64,000 nt of DNA from an uncultured Oscillospiraceae bacterium (lineage in GTDB: Bacteria > Bacillota > Clostridia > Oscillospirales > Oscillospiraceae), in assembly GCA_934569225.1 (NCBI GenBank), contig CAKTKC010000002.1:62001-126000 (forward strand), given 5' to 3'. Positions 7,083 to 15,736 of the stretch are shown in pieces. The notes beneath the pieces were generated by a model. The model made no database searches, was not told the DNA's origin, and saw only the letters and a list, made by a program, of their open reading frames with translations. Made by a program: the position numbers and the translations under genes. Numbering within the stretch: position 1 is the first letter of the stretch; each line of letters opens with the position of its first letter.

Positions 7083-8606
7083 AAGAAACTGACGGATCTG
7101 GAATACCTCAGGCTGAACACGTTTCAGCGTCTGTGGTACAACATTGTCCTGTTCGTTCTCGGCATCCCCGGCTGGCTGGCCTCTTTGGTCAAAGCCGTCG
7201 GGAACGGGATCGCAGGCGCTTTCAGGGGCATCCGAAACGAGCTGACGGATTGCGCCACCACCTTTACAAGGGGCAGCTGGAAAACGAAGGTATCCTACCT
7301 TGTGATGGGCTTCGGCAATATTGCCCGGGGTCAGGTGCTGCGGGGACTGCTGTTCCTTGTCTTTGAATCTGTGTTCATCGTTTATATGGTCACAACCGGC
7401 AGCTACTGGCTGGGCAAGTTCCGCACGCTGGGCGATGTGCCCCCCGGAGAGGTATACAACGAGGTGCTGGACACCTACGTCCGGGTCAACGGCGACGACT
7501 CTTTTAAAATTCTGCTGTACGGCCTCCTGACCATTCTCTTCATCATCGCTTTTGTCTACACATGGCGGCTGAACGTGAAGCAGAACCGGATCTCGGAGGA
7601 GATCCTTGCCACGGGCAAGAAGCTCAAAAGCGGAAAGGACGACCTTCGTTCCGTGCTGGACGATCAGTTCCACAAGACGCTGCTGGCGCTGCCCATCACG
7701 GGCATCCTTGTCTTCACGGTAATCCCGATTCTGTTCATGATCCTCGTTGCCTTCACCAACTATGACGGCGCTCACGACGGCTACAGCAACCTCTTTACAT
7801 GGGTGGGGCTGAGCAATTTCAACGAGCTGATCAGCTCCAGCAGCGCGGACGCGAACCTCAGCTACACCTTCGGCGAAATCCTTTCGTGGACGCTGATGTG
7901 GGCGTTCTTTGCCACATTCACCAATTATTTTCTGGGAATGCTGGTGGCGATCCTCATCAACAAGAAGGGAATCCATTTCAAAAAGCTCTGGCGCGGCATT
8001 CTGGTTCTGACCATCGCGGTGCCTCAGTTCATTTCCCTGCTGTATGTCTCCAAGCTCTTCGATACCAACGGCGTCGTGAATGCCATGCTCCTGAAGCTGG
8101 GCTTTATCGATCAGGCCATCCGCTTCTGGGAGAATACCACCTCCGCCCGAATCCTCGTCATCGTAATCAACATCTGGGTCGGTATCCCCTATCTGATGCT
8201 GGTGAGCACCGGCATTCTGATGAATATTCCGCAGGATCTGTACGAGTCGTCCAAAATTGACGGTGCCAGTGTCTGGCAGCAGTATGTGAAGATCACGCTT
8301 CCGTACATGCTCTTCGTCACGGGTCCCTACCTGCTGACCCAGTTCATCGGCAATATCAACAACTTCAACGTAATCTATCTGCTGACCAACGGCCGCCCGG
8401 CAAGTCCGGATCTTGTAACCAGCGGCGGCAGTGCCACAACTACGGATCTTCTGATCACCTGGCTGTTCAACATTACCACCGGCGCCACCAGCAACTATAA
8501 GCTGGCCGCCGTGATTGCCATCATGATCTTCGTTGTTGTCGCGGTTCTTTCCCTGATCGTCTACAACGTGATCCCGTCTACCAGAAATGAGGAGGATTAT
8601 TCGTAA
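7080..8606 (+). CDS. MalF-like ABC permease
   Basis: Inner-membrane permease subunit for oligosaccharide import, about 508 residues. An N-terminal ~200-residue extension carries several membrane segments before the core permease domain. The EAA loop that contacts the ATPase is clear (LYESSKIDGASVWQQYVKIT). The start is uncertain: ATG 7080 is used here, TTG 7074 is possible, and no ATG has a conventional ribosome site (see 7041-7082). Its stop codon shares one base with the next permease start (TAATG), so translation is coupled. Confidence 0.9.
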   Translation: MKKLTDLEYLRLNTFQRLWYNIVLFVLGIPGWLASLVKAVGNGIAGAFRGIRNELTDCATTFTRGSWKTKVSYLVMGFGNIARGQVLRGLLFLVFESVFIVYMVTTGSYWLGKFRTLGDVPPGEVYNEVLDTYVRVNGDDSFKILLYGLLTILFIIAFVYTWRLNVKQNRISEEILATGKKLKSGKDDLRSVLDDQFHKTLLALPITGILVFTVIPILFMILVAFTNYDGAHDGYSNLFTWVGLSNFNELISSSSADANLSYTFGEILSWTLMWAFFATFTNYFLGMLVAILINKKGIHFKKLWRGILVLTIAVPQFISLLYVSKLFDTNGVVNAMLLKLGFIDQAIRFWENTTSARILVIVINIWVGIPYLMLVSTGILMNIPQDLYESSKIDGASVWQQYVKITLPYMLFVTGPYLLTQFIGNINNFNVIYLLTNGRPASPDLVTSGGSATTTDLLITWLFNITTGATSNYKLAAVIAIMIFVVVAVLSLIVYNVIPSTRNEEDYS

Positions 8607-9475
8607 TGAGCAGGAATCGATCTCACATGGGAATCCGGACGAAAAGTACCGTTTCCAATACTGTGCTCTATGTGATCCTTGTCCTCATGTCCATTATCTG
8701 GCTAACGCCCTTTGCGTGCATCTTGCTGGAGTCCTTCCGGACTGAATCCACCGGACGTGTGGGCTACATCATCCCCAAGCAGTGGGGCTTTGATAACTAC
8801 ATCAATCTGTGGACCAAAACGAGCTTCCCCATTTGGTTCCGCAATACGCTGATCACCGCCCTGGCTACGGCGGTGCTGCAAACCCTTATGGTGCTGAGCG
8901 TCAGCTATGTTCTCTCCCGGCTTCGCTTCAAGGGCAGAAAGCTGCTGATGAACACCTGCCTGGTTCTGGGCATGTTCCCGGGCTTCGTCACCATGATCGT
9001 GCTGTATAAGGTCCTCAGCGGCATGGGGCTGACGGGAGCCAACTCCGTGCCGGGACTGATTCTCGTCTACTGCGCCAGCTCCGGCATGGGATACTATGTG
9101 TCCAAGGGCTTCTTCGACACCATCCCCAAGAGCTTGGACGAAGCGGCTCGGGTGGACGGCGCTTCCCGCTTTCAGGTGTTCTACAAGGTGATCATGCCTC
9201 TGTCCAAGCCCATTGTCATTTATACCGTTCTCACTGCGTTCATGGCTCCGTGGGGCGACTTCATGTTTGCCAAGTATATCTCCCACAATACGGAGGTGGG
9301 CATGAATGTGGCGGTGGGTCTGCAATACTGGATCTCCTCGAAGACCCTGATTGCCACCAACTATACCATGTTCTGCGCGGGCGGCGTGGTGGTGGCACTT
9401 CCCGTCACCATCCTGTTCATGCTCCTGCAGAGGTACTATGTGGAAGGCGTCACCGGCGGCGCCGTGAAAGGATAA
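8606..9475 (+). CDS. MalG-like ABC permease
   Basis: Second membrane subunit of the oligosaccharide importer; 289 residues with six predicted membrane segments, the standard MalG length. The EAA motif is SLDEAARVDGASRFQVF followed by KVIMPLSKP. ATG 8606 overlaps the MalF-like stop by one base and has GAGGAGG upstream. It would form a heterodimer with the 7080-8606 product. Confidence 0.92.
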   Translation: MSRNRSHMGIRTKSTVSNTVLYVILVLMSIIWLTPFACILLESFRTESTGRVGYIIPKQWGFDNYINLWTKTSFPIWFRNTLITALATAVLQTLMVLSVSYVLSRLRFKGRKLLMNTCLVLGMFPGFVTMIVLYKVLSGMGLTGANSVPGLILVYCASSGMGYYVSKGFFDTIPKSLDEAARVDGASRFQVFYKVIMPLSKPIVIYTVLTAFMAPWGDFMFAKYISHNTEVGMNVAVGLQYWISSKTLIATNYTMFCAGGVVVALPVTILFMLLQRYYVEGVTGGAVKG

Positions 9476-9490
9476 GGAGAGAGGAAAGCT

Positions 9491-10615
9491 ATGGCATCTG
9501 TAAAATTAACCAACGTCAAGAAGGTCTACGACAAGAAGGTCGTGGCCGTTCACGATTTCAACCTGGACATCAAGGATAAGGAATTTGTGGTCTTCGTCGG
9601 CCCCTCCGGCTGCGGCAAATCCACGACCCTGCGGATGATCGCGGGTCTGGAGGAAATCTCCGAGGGTACCGTGGAGATCGACGGTGTGGTGGTCAACGAC
9701 CTCCAGCCCAAGGATCGGGACATCGCCATGGTGTTCCAGAACTACGCCCTGTACCCCCACCTGACGGTGTTTGAGAACATGGCCTTCAGCCTTCGTTTGA
9801 AGAAGGTTCCCAACGATGAGGTGTTCAGGCGCGTCACGGAAGCGGCGAAGGTGCTGGGCATTACCGAATATCTGACCCGGAAGCCCCGGGCGCTGTCCGG
9901 CGGCCAGCGGCAGCGTGTGGCCATCGGCCGTGCCATGGTTCGGGATTCCAAGGTGTTTCTGATGGATGAGCCGCTGTCCAACCTGGACGCCAAGCTCCGC
10001 AATCAGATGCGTGCCGAAATCATTCTCCTGCGGGAAAAGATCAACACGACCTTTATCTATGTAACCCATGACCAGACCGAGGCCATGACGCTCGGCGACC
10101 GGATCGTCATCATGAAGGACGGCTTCATCCAGCAGGTCGGCACCCCCACGGAGGTATTTGAGCATCCCGTGAATCTGTTCGTGGCGGGCTTCATCGGCGC
10201 GCCCCAGATGAACACCTTCCGCACGGAGCTGGTGCGGGAGAACGGCAAGTACTATGTGACGCCTCTCGGAAGCCGGATTGAGGTGGACGGTGAGACCGGT
10301 GAAAATCTGGCGGCAAAGGCGGTGGACGGCCGCAGTGTGGTTCTGGGCGTCCGTCCGGAGCACATCACCCTGTCCCAGCCGGGCCCCCATGCGATTCCCT
10401 GTACCATTATCGTAAATGAAATGATGGGCAGCGAGCTGCACATTCACGCGGAGACGGAGGACGGCGCCCAGCTGGTGGTTCGGGTACCCACCCTCGGTCT
10501 GCGCAGACAGGAACGGGCGGAGCTGGTCAATGGCGCGAAGATCCATGTGAGCTTCCCCGGTGAAGTCATGCACCTGTTCGATCCCGAAACCGAGCGGAAT
10601 CTGATCTACGGATAA
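9491..10615 (+). CDS. msmK: MsmK/UgpC/MalK-type ABC ATPase
   Basis: A 374-residue ATPase that powers carbohydrate ABC importers. Walker A (GPSGCGKST, near residue 38), signature (LSGGQRQRV), Walker B ([12 protein letters not shown]) and the H-loop region (YVTHDQTEAMTL) are intact, followed by a C-terminal TOBE/regulatory domain. It lies 15 bp after the MalG-like gene with GGAGAGAGG as ribosome site. ATPases of this type often serve several sugar importers in Firmicutes. The permease pair at 48724-50405 lacks its own ATPase and could use this one; that link is inference. Confidence 0.93.
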   Translation: MASVKLTNVKKVYDKKVVAVHDFNLDIKDKEFVVFVGPSGCGKSTTLRMIAGLEEISEGTVEIDGVVVNDLQPKDRDIAMVFQNYALYPHLTVFENMAFSLRLKKVPNDEVFRRVTEAAKVLGITEYLTRKPRALSGGQRQRVAIGRAMVRDSKVFLMDEPLSNLDAKLRNQMRAEIILLREKINTTFIYVTHDQTEAMTLGDRIVIMKDGFIQQVGTPTEVFEHPVNLFVAGFIGAPQMNTFRTELVRENGKYYVTPLGSRIEVDGETGENLAAKAVDGRSVVLGVRPEHITLSQPGPHAIPCTIIVNEMMGSELHIHAETEDGAQLVVRVPTLGLRRQERAELVNGAKIHVSFPGEVMHLFDPETERNLIYG

Positions 10616-10647
10616 GGCTTTACGCGTGAGCACCGCACCCCAAAACT

Positions 10648-10710
10648 GCACAAAAGCCAGTGCATGAAGGTTTTGTGCATCCTTTTCCAGCCCCCGCAGG
10701 GGCTGGAAAA
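10648..10710 (+). terminator. Two hairpins downstream of the msmK-like gene
   Basis: 10648-10679 pairs TGCACAAAA with TTTTGTGCA. 10683-10710 is a perfect 12 bp stem (TTTTCCAGCCCC / GGGGCTGGAAAA, loop CGCA). They probably mark the operon end, although no classic U-tract follows. Confidence 0.5.
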
Positions 10711-10717
10711 TGGCACG

Positions 10718-10890
10718 TTATACGAGTTTTTAATAAAACGCTTAAAAGCGTTTTATTAGGCCGCAGGATTGCGGCCAGCGGCCACTGCCGCTAAAAAACG
10801 AAGTCAATACATTTCTTACCGCCGACCAGGCGGTCTGCCGTGAAATGGCAGAATAAAATGATGAAATCATTTTATTAAGAAATAGTATTA
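10718..10890 (+). repeat. 173 bp multi-hairpin TIR repeat, copy A
   Basis: Nearly identical, in opposite orientation, to 38264-38437. It contains a chain of hairpins: AATAAAACGCTT/AAGCGTTTTATT, GGCCGCA/TGCGGCC, AGCGGC/GCCGCT, ACCGCC/GGCGGT, CTGCC/GGCAG and AATAAAATGAT/ATCATTTTATT. The ends form an imperfect 26 bp terminal inverted repeat (about 20 matches), so a MITE-like element is likely. No protein is encoded. Confidence 0.85.
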
Positions 10891-10954
10891 TCCATTTTGC
10901 TATGCGTTTGCATAACAGGAAGCCCCGCAAGTGCGGGAAAAGATTACATGTTTA

Positions 10955-10998
10955 ATCTCCCCCGGCTGTACCGATTTTTCGGTACTGCCGGGGGAGAT
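10955..10998 (-). terminator. Strong hairpin terminator after the secreted amylase gene
   Basis: ATCTCCCCCGGC and GCCGGGGGAGAT flank an inner stem (GTACCG/CGGTAC) and loop ATTTTT. It lies 46 bp past the stop of the minus-strand amylase and can also block read-through from the plus-strand operon. The wider gap 10616-11043 holds only hairpins and repeat copy A. Confidence 0.7.
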
Positions 10999-11043
10999 TT
11001 GCGGTGACGATGGCATCCGGGCGGTTCTGGATGGCGATGGCGG

Positions 11044-12645
11044 TCAGGGAGCGGCGGAGCCGAGGATCAGGGAGGTCTGGGGGGCAAGGCTCAGGACGGT
11101 GCCTTCCAGAGACGCTTCGCCCATGCCGATGACCTCCAGAATGGAGCGGCAGGGAATGTCCGTATCGGCAAGATCTACCGTAAAGGGAATGTCCGTGCTG
11201 ATGTTGTGAAGAATACACAGGGTGCTTCCCTCGTATTCCACGAGAAAGCCGCCGCACTTGGCGCTGCCAAGATTCACCTGTGTATAGGTGCCCCGGGGAA
11301 TCGCCGGGTAGCGGTTTCTTATAGAGATCAGGCGGCAGTAGTAGCGCAGCAGGCTCCCCTCCTGTGCCAGCTGAGACTCTACGGTTCCGTTGGTCTGCTT
11401 GGAAGAGGGATAGGTGCTGCCCTCCGGATCCCGGGGACTGCTGTCGTCTCCCCAGAGCATGGCAAGACGCCGGTTGGCATCGGTATTGGCGGAGCCTCGG
11501 ACGCCCTTCATGCCGATCTCCTCCCCGTAGTACAGGAAAGGCGAGCCGCCGCACAGCAGATAGAGATTGGCGGCCATCTGGGGAAAGTGGTTCGCCAGCA
11601 TCAGATACCCGGCGGAGCGATCCATGTCGTGGTTGGAAAGGAAGGAGACCATCATGCCGTCGGGGTTCACCTGAGAAATCTTGTCCTGAAAAGCGCACAT
11701 GTAGCTCGTGAACCGGTTGATGTCCTGATCCTTGGCAGCGGAGGCAATGACGCCCTCGGCCTGAGCGGCGGAGAAATTGAAGCAGTTCATGGCCGGATAG
11801 TAGGCGAGGATCTCCGACTCGCCGGACCAGCACTCGCCCACAAGATAGACCTCCGGCTTCACGGCTCGGAGCTGATCGGTGTACCACTTCCAGAACGCCG
11901 CGCTTCGGCCGGTTTCTCCATAGTAAAGATACTTGACGGCGTCAAAGCGGAATCCGTCCACGCCCAGCTCCAGATAGTACTTTGCCACGTTCAGCATTTC
12001 CTCCCGGACGGCGGGATTGTCATAGTTCAGCTCCGGCATGTCCGGGGAGAAGTTGCACTCGTAATATTCGTCCGCCGTTCCGGGAATCTTTTCGCAGGTG
12101 ACACCGGCCGGAAGCGTCTGGCCGGTGTACCAGCTGTAGTAATCGTAGTAGGGATCGTCGGGATTGGCGTCGGCGTGGGACTGGCAGAAGGACTGAAACC
12201 ATTCGTGGTTCCGGGCAGTGTGGTTGATGACAAGATCGAGAATCACCTTCACGTTCCGGGCATGGCAGGCGTCGAGAAGCGCCCGGAGATCGTCCTCGGT
12301 GCCGAAGTCCGAGTCGATCCGGTAGTAATCCGTTGCGTCGTATTTGTGATAAGAGGGGCTGGCGAAAATCGGCGTCAGCCACAGCCCCTGTACCCCGAGA
12401 CTGGTATCCGACAGGAGATTCCCGTCGTTCAGATAGTCCAGGTGCCGGAGAATTCCGTTCAGGTCTCCCGTTCCATCCCCGTCGGAGTCGGCAAAGGAGC
12501 CGACAAAAATCTCATAGAACACCCGGTAGTTGTCGTCCGTTTTGTCGGCCTCCGTGGGCACGGTCTCCGCCGGAGAGGCCGTGCCGCACCCTGCCAGCAC
12601 CAAGGCCAGCAGAAGCGTCGCGGCGCGAAGAAGAATTTTTTTCAT
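11044..12645 (-). CDS. Secreted GH13 alpha-amylase lipoprotein
   Basis: A 533-residue alpha-amylase anchored outside the cell. The lipobox LVLAGC is at residues 15-20. Catalytic residues are Asp235 (DGFRFDAVKY), Glu271 (YLVGECWSGE) and Asp340 (LSNHDMDR). It likely cleaves starch or glycogen to maltodextrins for the ABC importer. I start it at the ATG encoding MKKILLRAATLL because it gives the proper signal peptide; nine extra in-frame residues upstream have no support. It follows the GH53 gene by about 70 bp on the same strand and is probably co-transcribed. Confidence 0.92.
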   Translation of the reverse strand: MKKILLRAATLLLALVLAGCGTASPAETVPTEADKTDDNYRVFYEIFVGSFADSDGDGTGDLNGILRHLDYLNDGNLLSDTSLGVQGLWLTPIFASPSYHKYDATDYYRIDSDFGTEDDLRALLDACHARNVKVILDLVINHTARNHEWFQSFCQSHADANPDDPYYDYYSWYTGQTLPAGVTCEKIPGTADEYYECNFSPDMPELNYDNPAVREEMLNVAKYYLELGVDGFRFDAVKYLYYGETGRSAAFWKWYTDQLRAVKPEVYLVGECWSGESEILAYYPAMNCFNFSAAQAEGVIASAAKDQDINRFTSYMCAFQDKISQVNPDGMMVSFLSNHDMDRSAGYLMLANHFPQMAANLYLLCGGSPFLYYGEEIGMKGVRGSANTDANRRLAMLWGDDSSPRDPEGSTYPSSKQTNGTVESQLAQEGSLLRYYCRLISIRNRYPAIPRGTYTQVNLGSAKCGGFLVEYEGSTLCILHNISTDIPFTVDLADTDIPCRSILEVIGMGEASLEGTVLSLAPQTSLILGSAAP

Positions 12646-12715
12646 GTGTGATCCCGCCTTTGAACTTTTCATCCGAAAATCGTATCAGCATTCAGCACTG
12701 CGTCGGGTACGGGTC

Positions 12716-13966
12716 TCAGTGGGTTCCCGTCCGGAGGAGGGAGAATACCTTCAGGGATTCCAGCGCGCGCCCCGTGCTGTCAAAAAACGCCTGATTGTCC
12801 ACGGCGCTGCCGCCGTAGTATTTGCCCGCGTCCTCCGGGTCGTAGGAGGCGGCGTAGGAGCTGGCCCAGCCGGAGCCGTACTGCTCCCATTTCCGGCTGT
12901 TTTCCGCCCGGCTGCTGCCTCCGGCGCTGATCCATGCGCCCTCCCAGTAGAAGACACCGATGCCGTTTGTCGTGTCCTCCGCCATTGTACGGACGACATC
13001 CGCCACGGCATCGGCCTGTCCCTGTACGGTAAGGGGATAGGGTTTGGCATAGCTGCCGCCCTCGCCGATGGTATTGCCGAAGAAATCCGTATCCTCCGGT
13101 GTGTAGGCGTAGGAGGTTTCCGCTACCATGACCTTCTTGCCGTAGGCTTCGGCAACCTGAGAGAGCACGGCGGCGAGATTCTCCGGCGTCCCATGCCAGT
13201 AAGGGTAGTAGGAGGTGGCGAATACATCGTAATCCAGTCGGAAATCGCCCAGCGTTTTCGCGTAGAAACCCATGGCGTCGGCGTTCTCCGGATTTGTAAA
13301 GTGAACGGCCACCAGCGCCTCCGGGAAAATTGCCCGGACGGCTCGGGAACCGGCCTCCATCAGATGGCAGATGCTCCCCCAGGCGGTTTCCCCGCAGAGA
13401 CTGCCGTTGGTCTCATTGCCCAGCTGCACCATGCCCACGTCCACCTTGGCGTCCTTCAGCTGCCGAAGGCAGTCCGTGGTGTAGCGGTTCAGGGCATCGG
13501 CCTTTTCGTCGATTTCCATACCGGCCCACGCTTTGGGAACCATCTGCTTCCCGGGATCGGCCCAGAAATCGGAATAGTGAAAATCGACCAGAAGCTTCAT
13601 GCCGTACCGGGTGGCTCGCTTGCCGATGGCGAGGGCGGTGCCGATGTCGCAGTTTCCGCCGCCGTAGCCCCGGCCGGAGCCGTCGTAAGGATCCACCCAC
13701 ACCCGAACCCGGATGTAGTTGATCCCGTTTTCGGAAAGGATCTCAAAAACGTCCTTCTCCTTACCGTCAAAATCATAGTACCGGACGCCGCCCGCCTCCA
13801 GCGACGGCACGATGGAGGCGTCCATGCCCAGAATAAAGGCTTCGGTCATGCCCTCAATCCTCGGAACATACAGCGTGTCCGAAGTGACGACCCGCTTCTC
13901 CCCGTCGCATCCGGCCAGACACCCGGCCAGCAGGCAGATGGTCAGCCATGCAAACACCCTTTTCAC
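12716..13966 (-). CDS. GH53 endo-beta-1,4-galactanase lipoprotein
   Basis: A 416-residue arabinogalactan endo-beta-1,4-galactosidase that cuts type I arabinogalactan or pectic galactan side chains outside the cell. A signal peptide with lipobox-like LLAGC/CLAGC (Cys16 or Cys20) leads it. The GH53 acid/base is Glu185 in QLGNETNG and the nucleophile Glu283 in MVAETSYAYT. It starts with GTG at 13966, preceded by GGGAGGT. Pairing a galactanase with alpha-glucan enzymes suggests that the island serves mixed plant polysaccharides. Confidence 0.93.
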   Translation of the reverse strand: MKRVFAWLTICLLAGCLAGCDGEKRVVTSDTLYVPRIEGMTEAFILGMDASIVPSLEAGGVRYYDFDGKEKDVFEILSENGINYIRVRVWVDPYDGSGRGYGGGNCDIGTALAIGKRATRYGMKLLVDFHYSDFWADPGKQMVPKAWAGMEIDEKADALNRYTTDCLRQLKDAKVDVGMVQLGNETNGSLCGETAWGSICHLMEAGSRAVRAIFPEALVAVHFTNPENADAMGFYAKTLGDFRLDYDVFATSYYPYWHGTPENLAAVLSQVAEAYGKKVMVAETSYAYTPEDTDFFGNTIGEGGSYAKPYPLTVQGQADAVADVVRTMAEDTTNGIGVFYWEGAWISAGGSSRAENSRKWEQYGSGWASSYAASYDPEDAGKYYGGSAVDNQAFFDSTGRALESLKVFSLLRTGTH

Positions 13967-14135
13967 GGTTCCTACCTCCCTTAAACTTCTCGCCGAAAGT
14001 CTTTGCCGGATTGTGCGTTTATACGAGTTTTCAGATACGCTCTAACACAGCAAGCCACAACATCTCGAAAAAGTCCGATTTATTGGACAGATAGAATGCT
14101 ACAATGTTCCCAAAAGCAAAAAGGGGAACATCATC

Positions 14136-14474
14136 ATGGCACGTACAGCTGAGATTACTTTCAAAGAGTTTCGCCGTCGCTACAATACCGAGGACGCTTG
14201 CAGAGCAGAGTTGTTCCGCCTGCGCTTTCCCAATGGGTTTGTCTGCCCTAAGTGCGGCTGCGTGGAATACTATCCCGTTCATGGCCGCAACATTTATCAG
14301 TGCCGTTCCTGCCGGCACCAGACTTCTGTTACCGCAGGGACGGTTATGCACCGTACCCATTTGCCTCTGACACTCTGGTTCTGGGCGATCTATCTGTGCG
14401 CAACGGACAAAAGAGGGATTTCCGCTGTTCAGCTAAGCCGCACGCTGGGAATCTGTTATGACTCCGCTAGAATG
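14136..14474 (+). pseudogene. IS1595-family transposase, N-terminal remnant
   Basis: About 113 residues of an IS1595-type transposase: the helix-turn-helix-like start (TFKEFRRRYNTEDACRAELF), a zinc ribbon with Cys37, Cys40, Cys56 and Cys59, and the following conserved segment ending LSRTLGICYDSA. The DDE/DDN catalytic part is missing: the frame runs straight into serine-recombinase sequence. An inverted repeat GTTCCC/GGGAAC flanks the ribosome site (14106-14129). It is non-functional as a transposase. Confidence 0.75.
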
Positions 14475-15006
14475 ATGTATCTGAATAGCTGCAACATTGA
14501 TGAAGCAAACCGCCGCCGGGAAATGGAGCAAATGAAAGAAGAAATCGCGCAGGACGTTCTTTCCCACATTTCCGCCACAGTGGACGCGTCAGAGATTTTT
14601 GACGCGATAGACGGCTTGAATGAGAAAATTGAAAGCCTCGGAACTGAATGCGCAGCTGACGAAAGCATTCAACCTCGTTGAACAAGGAATTTACACACTT
14701 GAGATTTTTCAGCAGCGCAGAGATTCATTGACCAGTTCTATTGCTGATGCCCGTGACCGGCAGCTTCAAGCAGAAAAACTTCTGCATGATTACGAGGAAA
14801 ATGAGGCCAGCAGAAATAGCTTGATTCCACAAACCACAGCACTTCTTGAATGTTACGAAGAAATGAGCATTTCCGAGCGAAATGCCATCTTAAAGACAAT
14901 TTTAGAGAAGATTGAGTACCGCAAAGGGAAGGATGGGAATATCGAAATCGACCTTTATCCCAAACTTCCCCCCCAAAAAATCTCTCGTTGGTATTATGGA
15001 CGTACT
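14475..15006 (+). pseudogene. Large serine recombinase, C-terminal remnant (frameshifted)
   Basis: The reading frame from 14475 continues to a stop at 14681, while the homologous sequence continues in another frame from 14620 (ELNAQLTKAFNLVEQGIYTL, then the LIPQTTALLECYEEMS and ERNAILKTILEKIEYRKG segments). These are the coiled-coil and terminal regions of large serine recombinases. The N-terminal catalytic Ser domain and zinc ribbon are absent. It abuts, in frame and without a stop, the duplicated spoIVB 3' end, as expected for an integrase gene next to its attachment site. Confidence 0.75.
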
Positions 15007-15078
15007 CATGTGCTGGTGAACGATCCGACTACGGGGTATGGGATTTTTATTGAGAATATGCTGGACGCGGCGGCGTAA
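15007..15078 (+). repeat. Right copy of duplicated spoIVB 3' end (putative att site)
   Basis: It encodes HVLVNDPTTGYGIFIENMLD then AAA and stop, matching the C-terminus of the intact SpoIVB. This is probably the original chromosomal spoIVB end displaced by the island: a small gene with its own ribosome site follows directly. Confidence 0.8.
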
Positions 15079-15100
15079 GGCAGCGGAAAGGAGAGTCAGC

Positions 15101-15241
15101 ATGGATTTTCAGCAAATGCCCATTGGGTTCGCCATGGCGCTGGCGCAGAACGCTGCGGCTATGGAAGCCTATGCGGCGCTTTCCCCGCCATCAGTCTGCA
15201 AAAGGCCAGTTCGCAGACCGACCCCAACATATTTATGCTAA
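15101..15241 (+). pseudogene. Truncated small conserved protein gene downstream of the displaced spoIVB end
   Basis: GGAAAGGAGAG precedes an ATG encoding MDFQQMPIGFAMALAQNAAA and MEAYAALS; after that the sequence becomes unlike a protein (Pro/Arg-rich, stop at 15239-15241). The first 28 residues resemble the start of small clostridial proteins of unknown function. The sudden change suggests a deletion or insertion cut it short. Confidence in the family is low; confidence that it is broken is moderate. Confidence 0.45.
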
Positions 15242-15373
15242 CATAGCCTATGGAATATGTCAACAGAAAATTGGCTATTACGCCGGAATTCTATGTTATG
15301 CAGTAAACAAAACGGTATATTTTATACAAAATTCCGGGTTGCATTTTGGGAGAAACCATGTTACTCTATAGAC

Positions 15374-15630
15374 ACAAAGAGGTGATACCAATGTACAGGT
15401 AAATCTTCTCAGAGACGACGGCTTCCCAAGGTAAATCTCCCGATTACATATGGTCTTCGGAAAATGTAAAGAAGGAATTTTTACGGGAGGAATTCCAAAT
15501 CTGTAAGGCGGAACACCGGCGTCTACTCCGCAGAAAGAGAGGTTAACCAACAGATGTTAGATACCAAGATCGCAGAGAAATGACCCTCGGCGGCTGTTGT
15601 GACAGTTGACCGGGGGTTATTTCTTTTTTT
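15374..15630 (+). ncRNA. Candidate stand-alone structured RNA upstream of the MATE gene
   Basis: A promoter-like pair (TTGCAT 15339-15344, TACTCT 15362-15367, 17 bp spacer) is followed by about 250 nt without a credible gene. It contains several stems: TTACAT/ATGTAA (15444-15470), GGAATT/AATTCC (15474-15496) and GCGGA/TCCGC (15507-15531). It ends in an intrinsic terminator. A separate promoter for the MATE gene lies after that terminator. It matches none of the common riboswitches, SRP RNA, tmRNA or RNase P signatures I know. The rest of 15242-15736 holds only an inverted repeat TAACATAG/CTATGTTA (15239-15298). Confidence 0.4.
15583..15630 (+). terminator. Intrinsic terminator
   Basis: ACCCTCGG pairs with CCGGGGGT around an inner stem CTGT/ACAG, followed by TTATTTCTTTTTTT. 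It ends the putative RNA at 15374 and precedes the MATE promoter (TGGACA 15676-15681, TAGAAT 15699-15704, 17 bp spacer). Confidence 0.65.
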
Positions 15631-15736
15631 GGCATCTCATTTGTCGGAACGGCGCGTTTTGCCTGAAAAAATCAATGGACAGGCAGCCTCTTCTATGGTA
15701 GAATCGTCCCAGTATATCCGTCGGGAGGCACTTTTT

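Noticed and set aside
14019..14035. Third copy of the multi-hairpin repeat
   Set aside because: Only TTATACGAGTTTT matches; the rest of the element is absent, so it is at most a fragment.
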